The position numbers and the translations under genes were made by a program. Below the pieces are notes generated by a model. The model was not told where the DNA came from. It worked only from the letters and a program-made list of their open reading frames with translations, and did no database searches. A stretch of 64,000 nt of DNA from Trichostrongylus colubriformis. Lineage: Eukaryota > Nematoda > Chromadorea > Rhabditida > Trichostrongylidae. The stretch covers positions 42,987,551-43,051,550 of the forward strand of contig OZ022260.1 of the NCBI GenBank assembly GCA_963978905.1, read 5' to 3'. Shown one piece after another: positions 1 through 14,000 of this stretch. Numbering within the stretch: the first letter of the stretch is position 1; each line of letters opens with the position of its first letter.

Positions 1-657
1 CTCAAATTACCTATCAAGACGGCATCGGGAACTTACTCACTGGACTTATCGTTCAGTGAACTTCAAAATCTTCCCGACCACGCCAGGATTGGAACATGCA
101 ATCCTCTGCTCCGCAGGCAGACGCGCCATCCATTGCACCACGCGGCCATATGCATCCGTGCAACCAGGATCCTCTATGACCCAGCTGCAAAAATTTTTTC
201 TCTCATGATACCATTCAGCGGAAATATTCTTGCCATTTCAGGAGGTTTCTTTCGGATATTTTAACGTGCCGTATTATTCAACAACTCTTATTTCATAATT
301 CAGCGTTTGAGCCCATTAAGGTGGTCCTGTAATGTGCGTTTAAATTGATTGCAAAGGCTTATCGACCAATTTCATATTACCCAGGGATTTATTGTGTGCT
401 ACCGGTACTCTTCACATGTTCTTATTGTCATAGTGTCGGTATCAGGAAACTCTCTAAGCCCACATATCAGAAGAAGTTTCAAATGTGTAAAAGTAAGTCA
501 TTCAGAAATACAGTTTTGTGATGAAGAAAGGTTGAGGGTAAACACAGAGGGGCGATGCGGAAATGGAGCAAATGGCCACGTATTCACGTCAGATCGTTAC
601 AGTGGATTACACGGAACCGCAAAAAAGGATAGTCTTTGAAAGGTTTTTTCTCCTCAG
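1..657. other. Intronic DNA upstream of the first visible exon of copy A
   Basis: Homologous to 40380-41417 in the intron before exon 5 of copy B; the match is continuous from about 205. No exon with FAAH2 similarity found. A tRNA-Arg-like relic lies at 75-147 on the minus strand. Copy B has about 490 extra bases here (40455-40945). Confidence 0.6.
75..147 (-). tRNA. tRNA-Arg-like relic (anticodon position GCG), probable pseudogene or SINE head
   Basis: On the minus strand, 73 bases fold as a cloverleaf: acceptor GGCCGCG/CGTGGTC fully paired with two G-U pairs, D stem GTGC/GCGC, anticodon stem TCTGC/GCAGA with loop CTGCGGA. The T stem pairs at only 3 of 5 positions and the T loop reads TTCCAAT instead of TTCGAAT. 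The body resembles tRNA-Arg. The damaged T arm and a related truncated copy at 40371-40411 argue for a pseudogene or tRNA-derived repeat. Confidence 0.45.
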
Positions 658-3600
658 AATGCAAGCCGCAGGAGCGATTCTTATCGCAATCACAAATGTG
701 CCTGAAGTGTGTTCTTGGGTGGAGACGTCGAATGGTATTTATGGACAGACCAAGAATCCTTACGACACGCGAAGAACGGTTGGCGGAAGCAGTGGAGGTG
801 AAGGATCTCTGATCAGTGCGGCTGGAAGCGTGGTAGGTCACCCTACAGAAATGTGACCATGCCAGCATGGTAAACTACGAAAGCATGACACGAAATGTGT
901 ACTTATTATATGCAGTTCATTACTATGAAAAGGGGTGCGGGACAAGTACTTGACGGCATCGGTTCACTCTGAGCTCGGGGGTTACGTGGCCCTGGATTGA
1001 TGAAGCAGCTTCCTCGTGCTAAACGGGCTTATTCAAGGGCAGTGGTAGGGGTAGTCCGAGACGTTTATCAAATCAGTAATATCAAAGGATTATTGTTCAC
1101 AAAAGGTCAGATGCTAACTAGTACGAAAGTGGGCCGAATTGAAATGGAGCAGCAAAAAAACCCGAAATAAGATTCAACCCTACCGCTGACTCCGAAAGAA
1201 GGGGACTCTATCAGCGGAAGGGGCGGGCACTGTTAAGCAAGTGATAGGCAGGTTCATACTTTGCGGTGCCGACGGCAGGGCGTAGCTGCGTGTTTCTGCA
1301 TCTCCACTTGTGCCCCCCTATCTCGTAGCCTGCGCCGTCTCTGCACCTCCCTGTGCCACTCTGCCTCACTGCCCGTAAACGCAGCCACGCCCTGCCGCCG
1401 CAAAGTGTGAAAGCGGCCGTAGCTATATCGAAAAAGACGGCACTTATAAAGTCGGGCGCATCTTTTCATCAAAAATTTCGCCACATAGGGTCTTCCCAGA
1501 CTCCTAGCCTCATTATAATGACCAACTTTAGGAATTTTCATTACTCTCACCTACCGAAGTCTTTAACCCACTGTGAAGTTCCTTTACCCTACGTCCAGCT
1601 GTTGCTTCGCGATTCATGCAGCATCAGACATGGATTATGTTAGACTACCTTATTTTTTTACTGGCTTTCAAATGCACATTCCATAATTTGTTGTAAACAA
1701 GTAACTGAACCAGCCATACAACGCACAATCTTAGCTTTATTCCTTTCATTTCACTCGAACAGTAACCCCATCCACAGTTAATAGCAGAGACTGCATCCTG
1801 AAATTTCTATTATGGCTGAGAAGATTGTACGCAACAAATCTCAAAACAATTTTTTTTCATAATTGATTTCGTAGATTGGCATCGGTAGTGATATCGGCGG
1901 TAGCATTCGAATTCCGTCATTCATGAACGGCATATTCGGGATGAAAACTACTCCAGGTATTTTTTTATTTATTGTATTTGTGTTGTTATTATCTTTATTT
2001 GTGTATTTATTATGTTTACCTCATGAAGGCGTGTAGACAATTTACATCCCAGTAATTCATTGCGAAGAAAGGATCGTTAGCTTATGCACTCGGTTTGCCT
2101 GTTGATCTTATTCTTACAATTAGGAGGCGTGCGCTTGCAGTGATTTCAATGTCCTCTTAGCACTCGCGTTGCTGCAATGAATGTCTTCTGCCAGATAGGA
2201 AAATTCTGGCAATAGGATCAGTTAAAAAAGCATTGTAGAAAGAAAGTTCAGACAGTGTCTTAAACTAAATGAAGACAAATTCTCCAAGTTCTCTCTTCTT
2301 GAAACCTCGGCATGCTGTTCGATTAATCGTGTTTACTTTGCCAAACAAGGTTAGTAGGTGGATCAATTTTATTTTTGGCCTGACGTTTCGACCCTTTCGT
2401 CGTCTTCAGAGGCCTAAAAAGTGGTTCGAAGTTCGCTGACTGACTTACCCGATCAAGCGCCAAAACCCCTAGCATTTCGGACTTACCCACTCAATCCGTG
2501 GAGAGTCGAATAGACGAAAGAGAGAAAGTGAACTCACCCCGTGATCCACCGCGAGTGGTAGGACGTCGCTACCGACTCGTGTTAGTATAATGTGCGACTG
2601 AGAATCACTATACAACGGTGTTGACAAATGACAATGCTGTCAGTCGCGACATCATTCTAACCCACAGAGCGGTACAAACGGCAGAAATTCACTCGTGATT
2701 AAAGGACACTCATTTCTGTTGTTCATTATTGGATTCCTTGCGGATATCCAAAACGCTTCTAATGCCTTCCTAGATGAAATCTCGGTTTCATGTGACAGAA
2801 TTTTGCACTTCACGTCAAAATCATTCCCGCTGTGCCGTTCACGTCTGTGCCTTCCAAGTGGAGTTGTTATTGATCCCCTTCTCTTACTGGCAAGATGTTC
2901 ATTTATGCGCGCTATCAAAACGCTACCGGTCTCCCCAATATACTTGCCATTGCGCGCCCTACATTCAATCTCATAAACCACACCGAATTTTGTACGGTCT
3001 CCTATCTTGCCGTAGGGGCAAATCACGCAATTCTCCGAAACACATTCGCAATCGTAGAGCCTGTTCCGTACCAGCTGACGTTTGATGTTGCCGTTCGGAA
3101 TATTGACAAGAACGACATCGTTTTAAAGCTGAGCACGAACTAGGCATTGGTTCCTCAGCAATACGTCAATGCTCGCTAGAACATTTCCTGATCATAGAAG
3201 ACGAGGATCGCCTTTCCAAGACCGCATACCTTTTTGTCTGCCCTTTATCTCTGAAACATTCTCCTCATATTCCCCACTTTTTTCGCATTTCGTCCGATTT
3301 TTCCTAACACTGCCTTTGACCCGAAAAATCCATGGCGTACACCTCCGTTGCTCACGTAGTTATACACAGAATGAATCAAGAAGCTATTATTTTGAAACTT
3401 CTTCTGTTTTGTCCAGGAGTTTGTTAGGTGGAATGTATATTGGTGGCCTAACGTTTCGACCAGATCGCCTTCCTCAAAAGCCTAAACGTGGCTCTCGATG
3501 TAAGATTTTACCCATTATACCACCAAACGCCTCATCTCTCTAGCAGTTCTGACGAAACATTAAGGAAACCGCCGGAGAGAACCCCATACGAAAAATCATA

Positions 3601-6600
3601 ACTCACCCACTCCACCACCGCGGGAGTGGAACGCCGCCACTCCATGTTAGTTGTCGTCAGTGTATGAGAGATGCCATGCTGTCCTTATACATATAGTATA
3701 ATGGAGACATGCATGTCTCCCCCTCATATCAGTAGCCCGCAATGGGGCTCAAATGGCAAGAGATCATTCGTAATGGATAAGCCCCCATTTCGGTTGTTCG
3801 TACTTGGATTTCTTGCAGAAATTCAAAACGCTTCGAGCACTTTCCTGGCAGAAATCTCAGTCTCGCATGCAAGAATACTGCACTTCACATCAAAGTCATC
3901 TCCGCCGTGTTCCTCGGTCATGTGCTTTCCCAGAGGTGTTCTTGTGTTACCTAGTCTTTTACCAGCAGGATGTTCTTTGATACGTCTTGCTAGTCTCCTT
4001 GCAGTTTCCCCAATGTACGTTGCGTTACATGTCTGACATTCAATTTGAAAATTACACTAATTTGGGCGCAATCCCCAGTTTTACCATACGGGCATTTAAC
4101 ACAATTCTCTGATTTGCAACGCTTATCGTAGAGCCTATTTCGCACGAGTTGGCTTGCCGAGATATTGCTCAGGAATACTCACTAAGACAACATCATCGTC
4201 CAGCTGTGCCTGAACAAGGCATCTTTGGATTGCAGCCGTAGCCGTTACTCTGTCAGAGATGAAAGGTATGCACAAGGGAACCTTTTTGAGACGCGGTAGG
4301 TTGCGGTGCTCAGTGCATATTCTCCTACGACGTTCTGGTACAACATAGCCGTTTGATACAGCTATGTCAGAAGCTAGACGTATAGACTCTCGCCGCTCTG
4401 TCGGACCTGTGCACACATTTGCATCCGTCTTCAATATGCTCTTAACAACTGCATGTTTCACAGTAGTAGGAAGCGCAGATGTGGCGTGAATTAAGATGTT
4501 CTTAGAGGTAGCTTTCCTGTACCACTTCACACCATCGGACACTTTCACTTGCGTGTTCAGGTAAGGAAGCCAACCATGGCGTGTTACTTCTCTTGTGAAC
4601 TTGTATACTGCGATTGCTGGTTCATTAAGCGAAAACATTCATCCATTTCGGACTGTGTTGATGTTATAATGAAGCAGTCATCTATGTATCTGCAGTACAT
4701 CAATGGTAAGCATTCAGTACTGGCTCTTCTATTCTGCTCATAAAACAGATAGCAAATACTGGAGTTAACCGTTGACCCATTGCCAACCCTCTTATTTGAC
4801 AATAATAGGTACCCGACCACCTAAAGATGTTGCACTGCAAACATTCCTTGATTAAAGTCATGGTGTGCGCTTTATTCAGTCCAAAGATGGTAAGGGGTTC
4901 TCTCCGGCGGTTTCCTTAATGTTTCGTCAGAACCGCTAGAAGGATGAGGCGTTTGGTGGGCCACCAATAAACATTCCACCTAACAACCTCTTTGGCAAAA
5001 CAGAAGAGGTTCTAAAATAATAGCGATGCCGAGGTTCCACGAAGAAAGTATTAGGTTAGTTGATAAATACCTGGACACTTCGAGACGTTATTTACTTTAT
5101 AACTTTATTTTGGAACAACTTATAATCAATCAACAATATATTCACAATCATTATCAATAACCTTCTGCCATCGCTCTGGCAACCTTTCAATTCCATTCAT
5201 CCAGAACTGTGCAGTCTGCGACGCTATAAAGTCGTTGGTCGCGATTTTGAGGTCCTTCCCTTTTTTGAACTGCTTGTCCTTCAGATATCTTTTGAGAGGG
5301 GAGAGTAAGTGGTAATCAGATGGGGCGAGGTCCGGCGAATTTGGAATATTACTTAGTAATTCTTTCCTGCGTGGACGGCTGAGAAGGAATTCCGCAATGG
5401 ACAACCTTGCCTGTTTGTTGCTGTCAGACAGCTTGTGGGGTGGTGGCATGTGGACAGAACTTTCCTATATCCCAAGCGAGATTGATGCAGTTCAACTGTC
5501 TGGTATGTGCATCCAAGCATCTGAGATAAATGTCTTGTGCTGGCCGTTGGGTTTTCCTGAACTGCTTGCACGAGGCGCTGGTCGTCCATCAACAGGGTCG
5601 GCCAGCCTCGTATGTCCAGAACGAAAGCGTTCGAATCAAACATGAACGGTAGGCTTGGAAGTAGTTTGTAGCCCGAACGCAGCGTTGATGCTTTCGGCCG
5701 CCTTCCTCGTAGAACTTCCACGGCGGAACTCGTACAAGTAGAGCGTCCGACGAGCTACCTTTTCCATTTTGAACAGAAATGATCTTCTAGACAAGCTCCG
5801 GTCCTTATATACCTATGTGGTGGAACATTCGAGAACACTGTTCAACAGGACCGAACATGAAAAGATGAGCTTTCAATCGACGCATTGTGGTTCAAACTGC
5901 TTTGAAGTGTCCAGGAACTTATCAGCCAACCTAATAGTTGGAATTTATTACGAATCAAGAAGCTGTTGTAGACTCATTCCTTTACCCCGGTCCCACGGTT
6001 ACCGCTCTTTATTTCTATGATTCCCCCAGTTCCTGTATTATCAAGAACACAGCCTGACAACATCCGTTATGACTCACAAGGGAAGGATACCAAGTCGAAG
6101 TGCACATGTCGCTCGCTGCTCTTTTGGACGCTGATTCCGGATCTGCTTTCAGAATCTGCCAAGCTATTCTCTGATAAGTGTAAATATGAGGTTTTTTGAA
6201 TGCACAGGTTCCACATGTATTCGAGACATGGCAGGAGGAGGCATGGATGGAATCCCCATGAAAAACTGTTTTGCACATCATAAAGGTTTCTCTTTTACGC
6301 CTGGGAAACATCCCCAGGAGATGCACAATAAGCGTTATGTTCGACTTCATTATCCTTATCTTCAAGATTGCAGAAAACTGTGATCCAGCTTCCTTATATG
6401 TATGAGCAGACTCCCATAGCGCAGAAATTTGGCCTTATTACGCAAAACCATCAAGATATTCACGCTCGGGGAATCGAATAACCCCTCTTTGCAAATTTTC
6501 AGCCAAATCAAGTTCTTGACACATTTTTGGAAATTAGAGGTGGCCACGGGGTAGGCAATAATTTTTCTGGAATTTCCTAAACATATCTATTACAGATGCG

Positions 6601-7983
6601 CATAGCATTAAATATAGCCAAAAACCGCCACATAAGAACATTTGCTAGGCAAGGGTCGACGACTCCCCCTCTGTTTAATTTGTTGCCATACCAGCCAATA
6701 CAATAGCCCATGAATTTTGTCGAAATTTTGCCAAATTCTCTAGTTGGCTGAAAATTTGTCCAACAGGGTAATTTGACCCCTGAACACGAAAATCGCAGTG
6801 GTTCCGCGCGAAAACGGCTGGCTCGCGCGCTTCAGACTTCCGAACGTGCCAAGCAATAGTATTATTTATTCAGAAAAGCTTTATGCCTTCACTCACAGAA
6901 TCGTTTGGCAGATATTGATAACAGATTTGAAATCGCTGTTCAAAAGCGCGTCCTGTGATATGCGTCTCATTGCAAATGCGCACTTTGACTCGGTATACTA
7001 CCCTTGTCAGTACGTAAAAATCTTAGCTAACAGCAGCACAATGACTTTGGTAGACCGGTACATAAACTGGAAAGGTTCTATGTGAGTTAGGGGAGGGGGC
7101 ACTCGACAAAAGCTAAGTCGCACCCATTTACTGCTTATAGGCACTTTTCAGGTCATTTTATGCCTAGATGCAGCTAAGAAGGTGGAAAAAACCACTGAAT
7201 TATCTTTCATCATTTTGTTACAAAAAATTCGCTTCAACTAGATTAAACAACCACTTATGCGCATTCGCCCTGAGCCCAGGCAATGGGAATCTCTTTTCCC
7301 AAGGTTTAGGCTACATAAGATGAAAAAAGCACGATATCCGTTTCTATGCAGAATTCGAACCCGATTCGGCCACCGCTATGTCTTCTCTGCGCTCTTACCA
7401 TATCGTTAGAGACGCAGAGCACAGTGCGCTGCCCCCCGGGTGTGTGCGGATATGACAACGGATCGCGTGGCCGCCCGCGGAGAGCGGCGCGGCGGGTGCG
7501 AGTGCCAGTGGCAGAGCATGGCAGCCTTCAAGCGAGGCAGTAAGGCATGAGTGGAAGAGCAGACGTGGCGCAGTCACGCTCGGCCGGCTCCCAAGGGCAA
7601 TCGATACGGCGAGTCGTACTGGTGGCGCAGCGAGTGAAACGCCGCGAAGCGATTCGTGTCATATCTGCACACACCCCTGCCCCCCCCCCACTCCCCTCCA
7701 ACTCACATAGCACCACTGGAAATCCTATATAAAGCTCGTTGGGGGAATGTATAAGCCAGAAAAGATTAGAAATACAAAGGCTTATGTGAGGACATCTTTT
7801 GCGCGCGTATAGAAGACTACCGTTAATTCAGGTGTGGTTGGTGTAGTCGAGAAAAAAAGAAGCTGCGAAAATTATACAGCAGAGGCTACTAAACTAGTAA
7901 AAGTTTAGGGTCAAATGAAGTCGGGGGGAGACGCACCTTTGCGTCGAGCTCGAAGCCTATCCTCCCTAGGCTCAGGCTAATAT

Positions 7984-8038
<55 letters not shown>

Positions 8039-11000
8039 TTGCACGCGTAGGTGCGCTTTTACAATAGGCTAAGAGATCATAGAACTCAATACAGACTTAT
8101 GAACACAGTGCGGTCTATAGTAACAACCAGGGAGAGGGTACATAGAAGTGTGAAAATTCCGAGATAATCAGAGGAAGACAGGACCACTCTAGCAATTATT
8201 CAGTAGCTAGCTCGCTTTAAGTGCTTTAAGGTCCATACTGTCGAAATAGCAAATCAGGCGGATGGGGCTAGGGAAAATGCCACTCTAAAACAGAACAAAG
8301 TAGTAGAGAATTGGAAACTGAATTTTCGGATGCCAGGTATTCCCTATACCTGACATCAGACCCGCCAGATAAGATTCCTCTTTCTGCTTGATCAAGTGGT
8401 CATATGTTCCGGTTAAACGTTATGAAAGTAGTCCTAATCCTTAATACCTCACTGGTTACTTTAGACCAACACTCCTACCACAAAGAGCATAAACAAGGGG
8501 ATTAAACACGAAAAGGGAATCTCATCAGCTAGAAATCAAACAATAACAAAAGGATGTAAGAAAAAGAAAAGAAATTATCAAAACATATCGCGACGTATCC
8601 TCCACCGATTAGGCGAAAAAAAAACGAGTAGCTGTAAAAAATATTGATATCCCTTCCTCCCACATGAAAGACCATCTGTCAAAGCATAGGCCTCATCTAC
8701 TTGAGCCTAAGTCTAGGGAGGGAGAGAAGCTTTGACGTCGGTGAAAAATTTGCGTCTTCCCCCTCCCCGACTTTGTTTGACCCAAAGTTCAATGGATCAC
8801 TGACACCGTCACTTAAAACGCCGAAGAAAACTAGGAATGTTTAAATAAGTCTTAGAGCACTTGGGTGTAGAAATAGCGAGTTATTAAAAATAAAGCACGG
8901 CTGAGTCCCGCATAAATCATGCAGGAATGATGATTCTACCATTTACCAAGCTAGGAATATGCGGATGGTTCATAGAAAGGTCTTATATTGATGAGCACCC
9001 TGACAACGAACACTTCCAAAAAAACCCATTGTTGAGTAGTATAGTAAAACAAAACCTAGGATAGAGTGGTCAAAACGATTAAAGCAGAAAAAAGAAGCAG
9101 AATCAGCAGAAGCATGGCATCTCTCGACTTTTTATTCCTTTGATATTCACAAATCTGCTATAAAATATCTGAGCAGTGACTTCCCCATGCTTTCGCAAGT
9201 CGTCGCGACTTTGGAAACGCTCATAGATTTCTGTCTGTCGGTGTATCTGTGCACTCCGCGATCGAGAGAGAGTGCCTGCGTATGGTGCCCTGTCGCTAAT
9301 AGGTTGCGTCGCCCAGGTTGGAAGGGCGTGCAGCACACATTTTGGTTCATACCCAGTATTTTAAGCTTAATGATAAGGCCACGTCAAACTTTGCGCTTTT
9401 ATGGTGTCGCGGCTCCGCACGTGAAGTTGCAGCATTGCACAATCTCATGGTCGAAGTATTGCGTGCGAAAGTGCGACATCGCAAAGCCTAACGGTAGTCT
9501 GAAAGGGAGGCACTTCGGTAGGGTGTTAATGTACATAGTTGGGTGGGGGCACGCAGCTATGGCGAAAAGCGAGCTCATTTTTCTACTTATCTGCACTTTC
9601 TCGTCGAGAGAGCGTAGTTCTTTAATAATCAGTAGTGAGGATCTAGCATGCTGTGAGTATCTTGGTATTTAGAAGGGGGTACTCACTGTCGCGCTGTCTG
9701 ACCTCACTAGAAGCCGTTCTACAATGAAGTTTAATCACTCAAGTGTTATCTTTACGTAATTCATACTTGGGGGTTGGGGCTTCCCCTCAAATTAGAGCTT
9801 AGGTTGAAAACCTAGGCAAAAATGACGTCAGGTACAGTGGAGTGCCCCCTCCGCTTCAACTATGTACATAGGCCCGCAACCCGCAGCGGTGTGAAATCCT
9901 GACATAAGGGTACACACCCATCTGTAGCAAGTCAGCGATCATACTGAAGTGAACCATTTCTTGAACTATTATTCTCTTATTCATATTCTTGCTCTTGCTC
10001 CCATTGTATTACTGTTTGTGTTCTCTTTTCTTCTTTAACATAAAAGATGTTTGACCTCCGCTGGGTCTCTACTCTGACATGATTGCCGCAAGTAAAGAAA
10101 CCGATAAAAAAACGAAGGATGAAATCCTCCATTCAGAGCCGTTATACTCATCTAAAAACTACCTTTTAACTCAACTAAATTAGATGCGCAGTGAGTTCCG
10201 TATTCAGGCGTGATTCCGTTAGATGGGGACGTGCCTCCAGCCAAAGGCTACCCTAAGAAAATGCTACGAATAGGGCCCATGTGCCGCTACGTGGAGGATA
10301 TTCCGGTCATGATTGAGGTGAGCATTAGGACTTCCTTATGGTCTGTAACAGTTGGCCTTGCATGTCGATTACGAATGGGTATGGTTGCCTTTTGCCTTTG
10401 CTTTTACTACTGTTTCCAGTTATTTGTAGCTATCGCAGAGTGGGGGGGGGGGGGGGGGGGTGTGGACACACGATCAGTAGGGTCTCCTGGTCACAGGTGA
10501 CCATGAACGTCCCTTGAACTTGTTCTCTATAACAGTTTTCTCTAGAGATATTCTGAAAAGCGAGCAGAGCATTGTACAAATACTGAAGTGAGAACTTGGT
10601 TGTGACAATTGGTTGACTAATAAATTGGATCTTCTCTGAGTATGAAAGGCTTTATTTTCATTTCCTCTTGAACTGAAAATTCACTTTTTCTGAAGTATTA
10701 TGTCCGGGGAATTACCCAATCATCAATATAATGGAACAGACTTCGCAAGGAGATTAGAGTTTACATGGACAAGTTGTGGAATGATTTGTATCACAGGAGA
10801 AAGACCACAAGCTGCTACAGGGTAGCAGGCCTAGGTCCAGATCCATGTGTCCCAAACTACACCCGTGGATGTGGTGAGGAGAAGGCGCCAGGGTCAAGCT
10901 TAGCGTCGATGAAACCCTCGTCCAACCTTGAATATGACCCTTCCCAAAACACGACCGTCTCGTCGAGGAATCCTGGACGGAGCTCTGTGCATGGAGAGCA

Positions 11001-14000
11001 CCCAGTGTGCTCAACTTTCCGCGCTATTTTCGGCTGAGCTCCAGGAGATGAAGGGAACCTTTCCCTCGTCCACCAAGCCTTAGGCACCGATGGGATGTCC
11101 AGATCGACACATTGGTGCTTAGGTGTTCAACATTCTACGACATACACCCCATTTCCTCATTGCAGAAGCACCTTTATTTCGCTTATAATGATTATTATTA
11201 TTACTGTTAATATTGCCTTTTCCACTCCTTCACATTCCACTTTGAACATAAAAAAAAGCAGACTAATGAAGGACCAATAGAAAGTACTCATTACTGTGTA
11301 CAAATCAGGTGATGGGTGGTGACAAAGTTCCTGAGCTGCGACTTTCGGATACGGTAGACTTCAGCAGAACGCGGATCTACTACATGGAAGGCATTCAGAT
11401 TCCGACTATTCAGTCACTGAGCTGCGACATGAAATCGGCTCTGCTACAGGTTCACTTTTCTATTCACGCTGATTATGGAAGAATTTTACAAAAAATATTC
11501 TTTTAGTAAATAATGCATAGATGAAGAGCGGAGGTGGTGTAGTGACAGATAGCGCACACTCCCACTATCATGGTGCGGGGAGCAAATCCCGCATCAACGC
11601 CCGCCTAGGCCAACCAAGTCTCCTTTCCCCTGGGGTAGGTGAATTGTACATCAGCTGGCCCCGCAAGTTACTGCATCGGTCAAATCGCGTTCATCTGCCA
11701 CCACGATTCTGCCTGAAATTAGGATACGCGGCGCATTTCACTGAAGACGCATTGACTATCAACACCAAAACCATTATTCTTCATCCACTGATGGACTGTT
11801 AAACTTTTCCTATTCGAATGACCCCCAAAGTACCTCGGAATTCACCACGGATTTGACTTTCATTGAAAAATATCCATTAATGTTTTCCTCCTCCTGCGTG
11901 GCTTAAGCAGGTCAGAAGGTCAGGAAAGACGGCGCTAACTCAAATTCTTGAAGGTTCAGCATCGAAGAATCCAAGCGGCGCTGACCGCTGCTCATGTTGC
12001 CTTATACATTATTGAAGTAGCTTACTTCGCAAATAACACTCAGAGTACCGCAAAATTATCCACTGAAATTCAGGCAGTGAGCCATTTTGAGACTAAATTC
12101 AACGTGGAAGCGATTCGACTGGATCTGCCGCTGGTTGCAAAAGCTTTCGAGATGCTTATGTTCAGTCTAGAGGTCGAAGGTGAGCCGAAAGTCGCCGAGT
12201 ATCTGCTTGGCTTGGAGGTTCGTTGTATTGCTTACGTGACGCACTCAACCACTTCCTATATGTCTGTCCTCCCTGCAGTTGCAGCTGCAGGATTATCGTA
12301 TTTTATCGAAAAACGAGAAATAAGACTTCAAATCTCAGGATCAGAATATGTGATCTTTAAACTGTAGATTTTTTGATTTTTTGAATTTCAGGCCGACAAA
12401 GGTAAGTTAAACTGGAAGACTGAGATCCTGAAGTATTTCATGGGGAAATCTGTTCACACACCTGGAGCTTTGTTCATCTCCATGCTTGAAGACCTAGACA
12501 GAACGCCTGCTGATGAAAAAGCTAAGGTGGGTCAATTGTGTACTCTCGATACCCTCCTCGTTGAGGATGGAATACTCGTGCGTTGCCAGCTCGGTGGAAA
12601 AGGGTAAAGGGTCTGTTCAGGGGGCCCAGTATGGTGGAAGAAGTGCAAAAATGTAGTCATATTAGATTACAAAAATGAAGGATATTTTCACAGTGGGAGG
12701 GGCATCTCATAAGGTTGCACAAATATGTAAGTATTCCTGGGAGATCTCTGAGATGGTCAATCTGCACACTCGATCGTATGTCTTTACCCAAGACTTGGTG
12801 GAGAATGTGCGGGCTCAACTTCCCTTTTCAGAACTACGCAAAAATAATGCAAGTAGTAGAATGCCTCCCCTATATTGCGATAGAAACAAATGAAGCTGTA
12901 AAAAATTATGGAAGGTTCCATACCGCCGCCCACTGCACGTGATGCTCTTACCTGTTGCACAATACGTGATATATTAGTACGTGTACCTGTCCAGACCAGT
13001 GTCACCTGGCGTCTAGGAAAGTTTTTGAAGAACACGACCCCTTCCCTCTCCTTCGGCCAACATATCTGAGGCTGCCTGCTCCACGCTCCTATACCGAGAT
13101 TTCTCCGTAAAAAGGTCGTCAATCAGTGCATGGCTACATAGTGCTAATTGTAAGTATGATAACCAATTGGCAATTGTTCAAAGATCGACTAACTGAAACA
13201 AAATCCCGCCTGCGGTGCATGATTGTCAGTACTGTTCAATAAAAGTTTCGAACGACGACTTTCCCCACCTTTGAAACCGGCAATGCGATCCCCCCGTCGT
13301 AGATTTCTTTAACGAAGTCTGACCCTGCTCCACACCCCGAAGGCGGTCCGAGATTTTTTGATAGTCACTCGAATGCAGAAGATTATTTCAGATCCTACTA
13401 CTTCGTGATCGTTTAATTAGGCAAATTACCGAGACCCTTGGTGACAATGGAATTCTTCTGTTTCCTTCGTGGGTTTCTTTTACTTGACGGCACTATTTCA
13501 GATATAGGTAAACATCACACCTATGTCGTATCATGATGGTTGAACAGGGTGATGCAAAGATTGAAATTGCAAGTAGTTCATGTAAAAGATAGTGCGGTTA
13601 ATCCGTTACAAGACTCAAATCCATTTTTTTACTTCCCAAGTACAGTGCTCATTTGTGCATTCACATATAGTGCGCGGTGACCCAATTAGAGTGTCATGAC
13701 ATACACTTCACGCTTTCGCCCCGATCAAATTGAGATTTGCCACTATTGTGATAACTGTTGGAAATCAATGCGTGTAAAAATGATCGGAATGTTGACCAAA
13801 GTAAACATTCCACCTAACCACTTGGAGTACGAGTATTGTAGACAAGTTAAAGACTAACAGTGGAGAGTTCATCAAACGCCCATTGCTTAACATTAATGCT
13901 TCCTTGCTAGCCTCACAGGAACAGAGGTATAATAATACATCCTATAGTCTAGCAGTCTTGCGTGGAAAGCATATGTGCAACTTCGAAATCCACTCGAGGT

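Larger units (their letters stand above)
3386..5951 (-). mobile_element. Penelope-like element b with inverted end and nested mariner
   Basis: The insertion is flanked by a 13-bp direct repeat, GAATCAAGAAGCT (3373-3385 and 5952-5964); copy B has one such site near 43065. Minus-strand reading gives reverse transcriptase palm (YCRYIDDCFI, about 4690) and thumb (4135-4638), then a frameshifted GIY-YIG region (about 3735-4134). The fingers part is missing, so it is 5' truncated. The first 200 bases (3386-3585, containing CCTAACGTTTCGACC) recur inverted at about 4896-5026, a terminal arrangement known in this class. The stretch 5027-5050 and 5935-5951 brackets the mariner. Frameshifts make it inactive. 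Confidence 0.78.

Noticed and set aside
9187..9672. 161-residue open frame on the plus strand
   Set aside because: The matching region of copy B (about 45910-46330) breaks the frame with small insertions and deletions, and no motif is recognised; it lies in an intron.
10765..11087. Open frames on both strands repeated in all three FAAH2 copies (10765, 21177, 47445)
   Set aside because: Similarity follows the whole intron, not the frame, and the predicted proteins have no FAAH2 counterpart.
11948..12367. 139-residue frame overlapping the exon at 12074-12217
   Set aside because: It reads through both splice sites; only the middle 48 residues belong to FAAH2.
12675..12942. Possible extra FAAH2 exon between exons 12392-12526 and 13392-13468
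   Set aside because: A CAG acceptor is followed by a short Asn/Arg-rich frame, but the flanking exons already join in phase without it and the family has no residues to place there.
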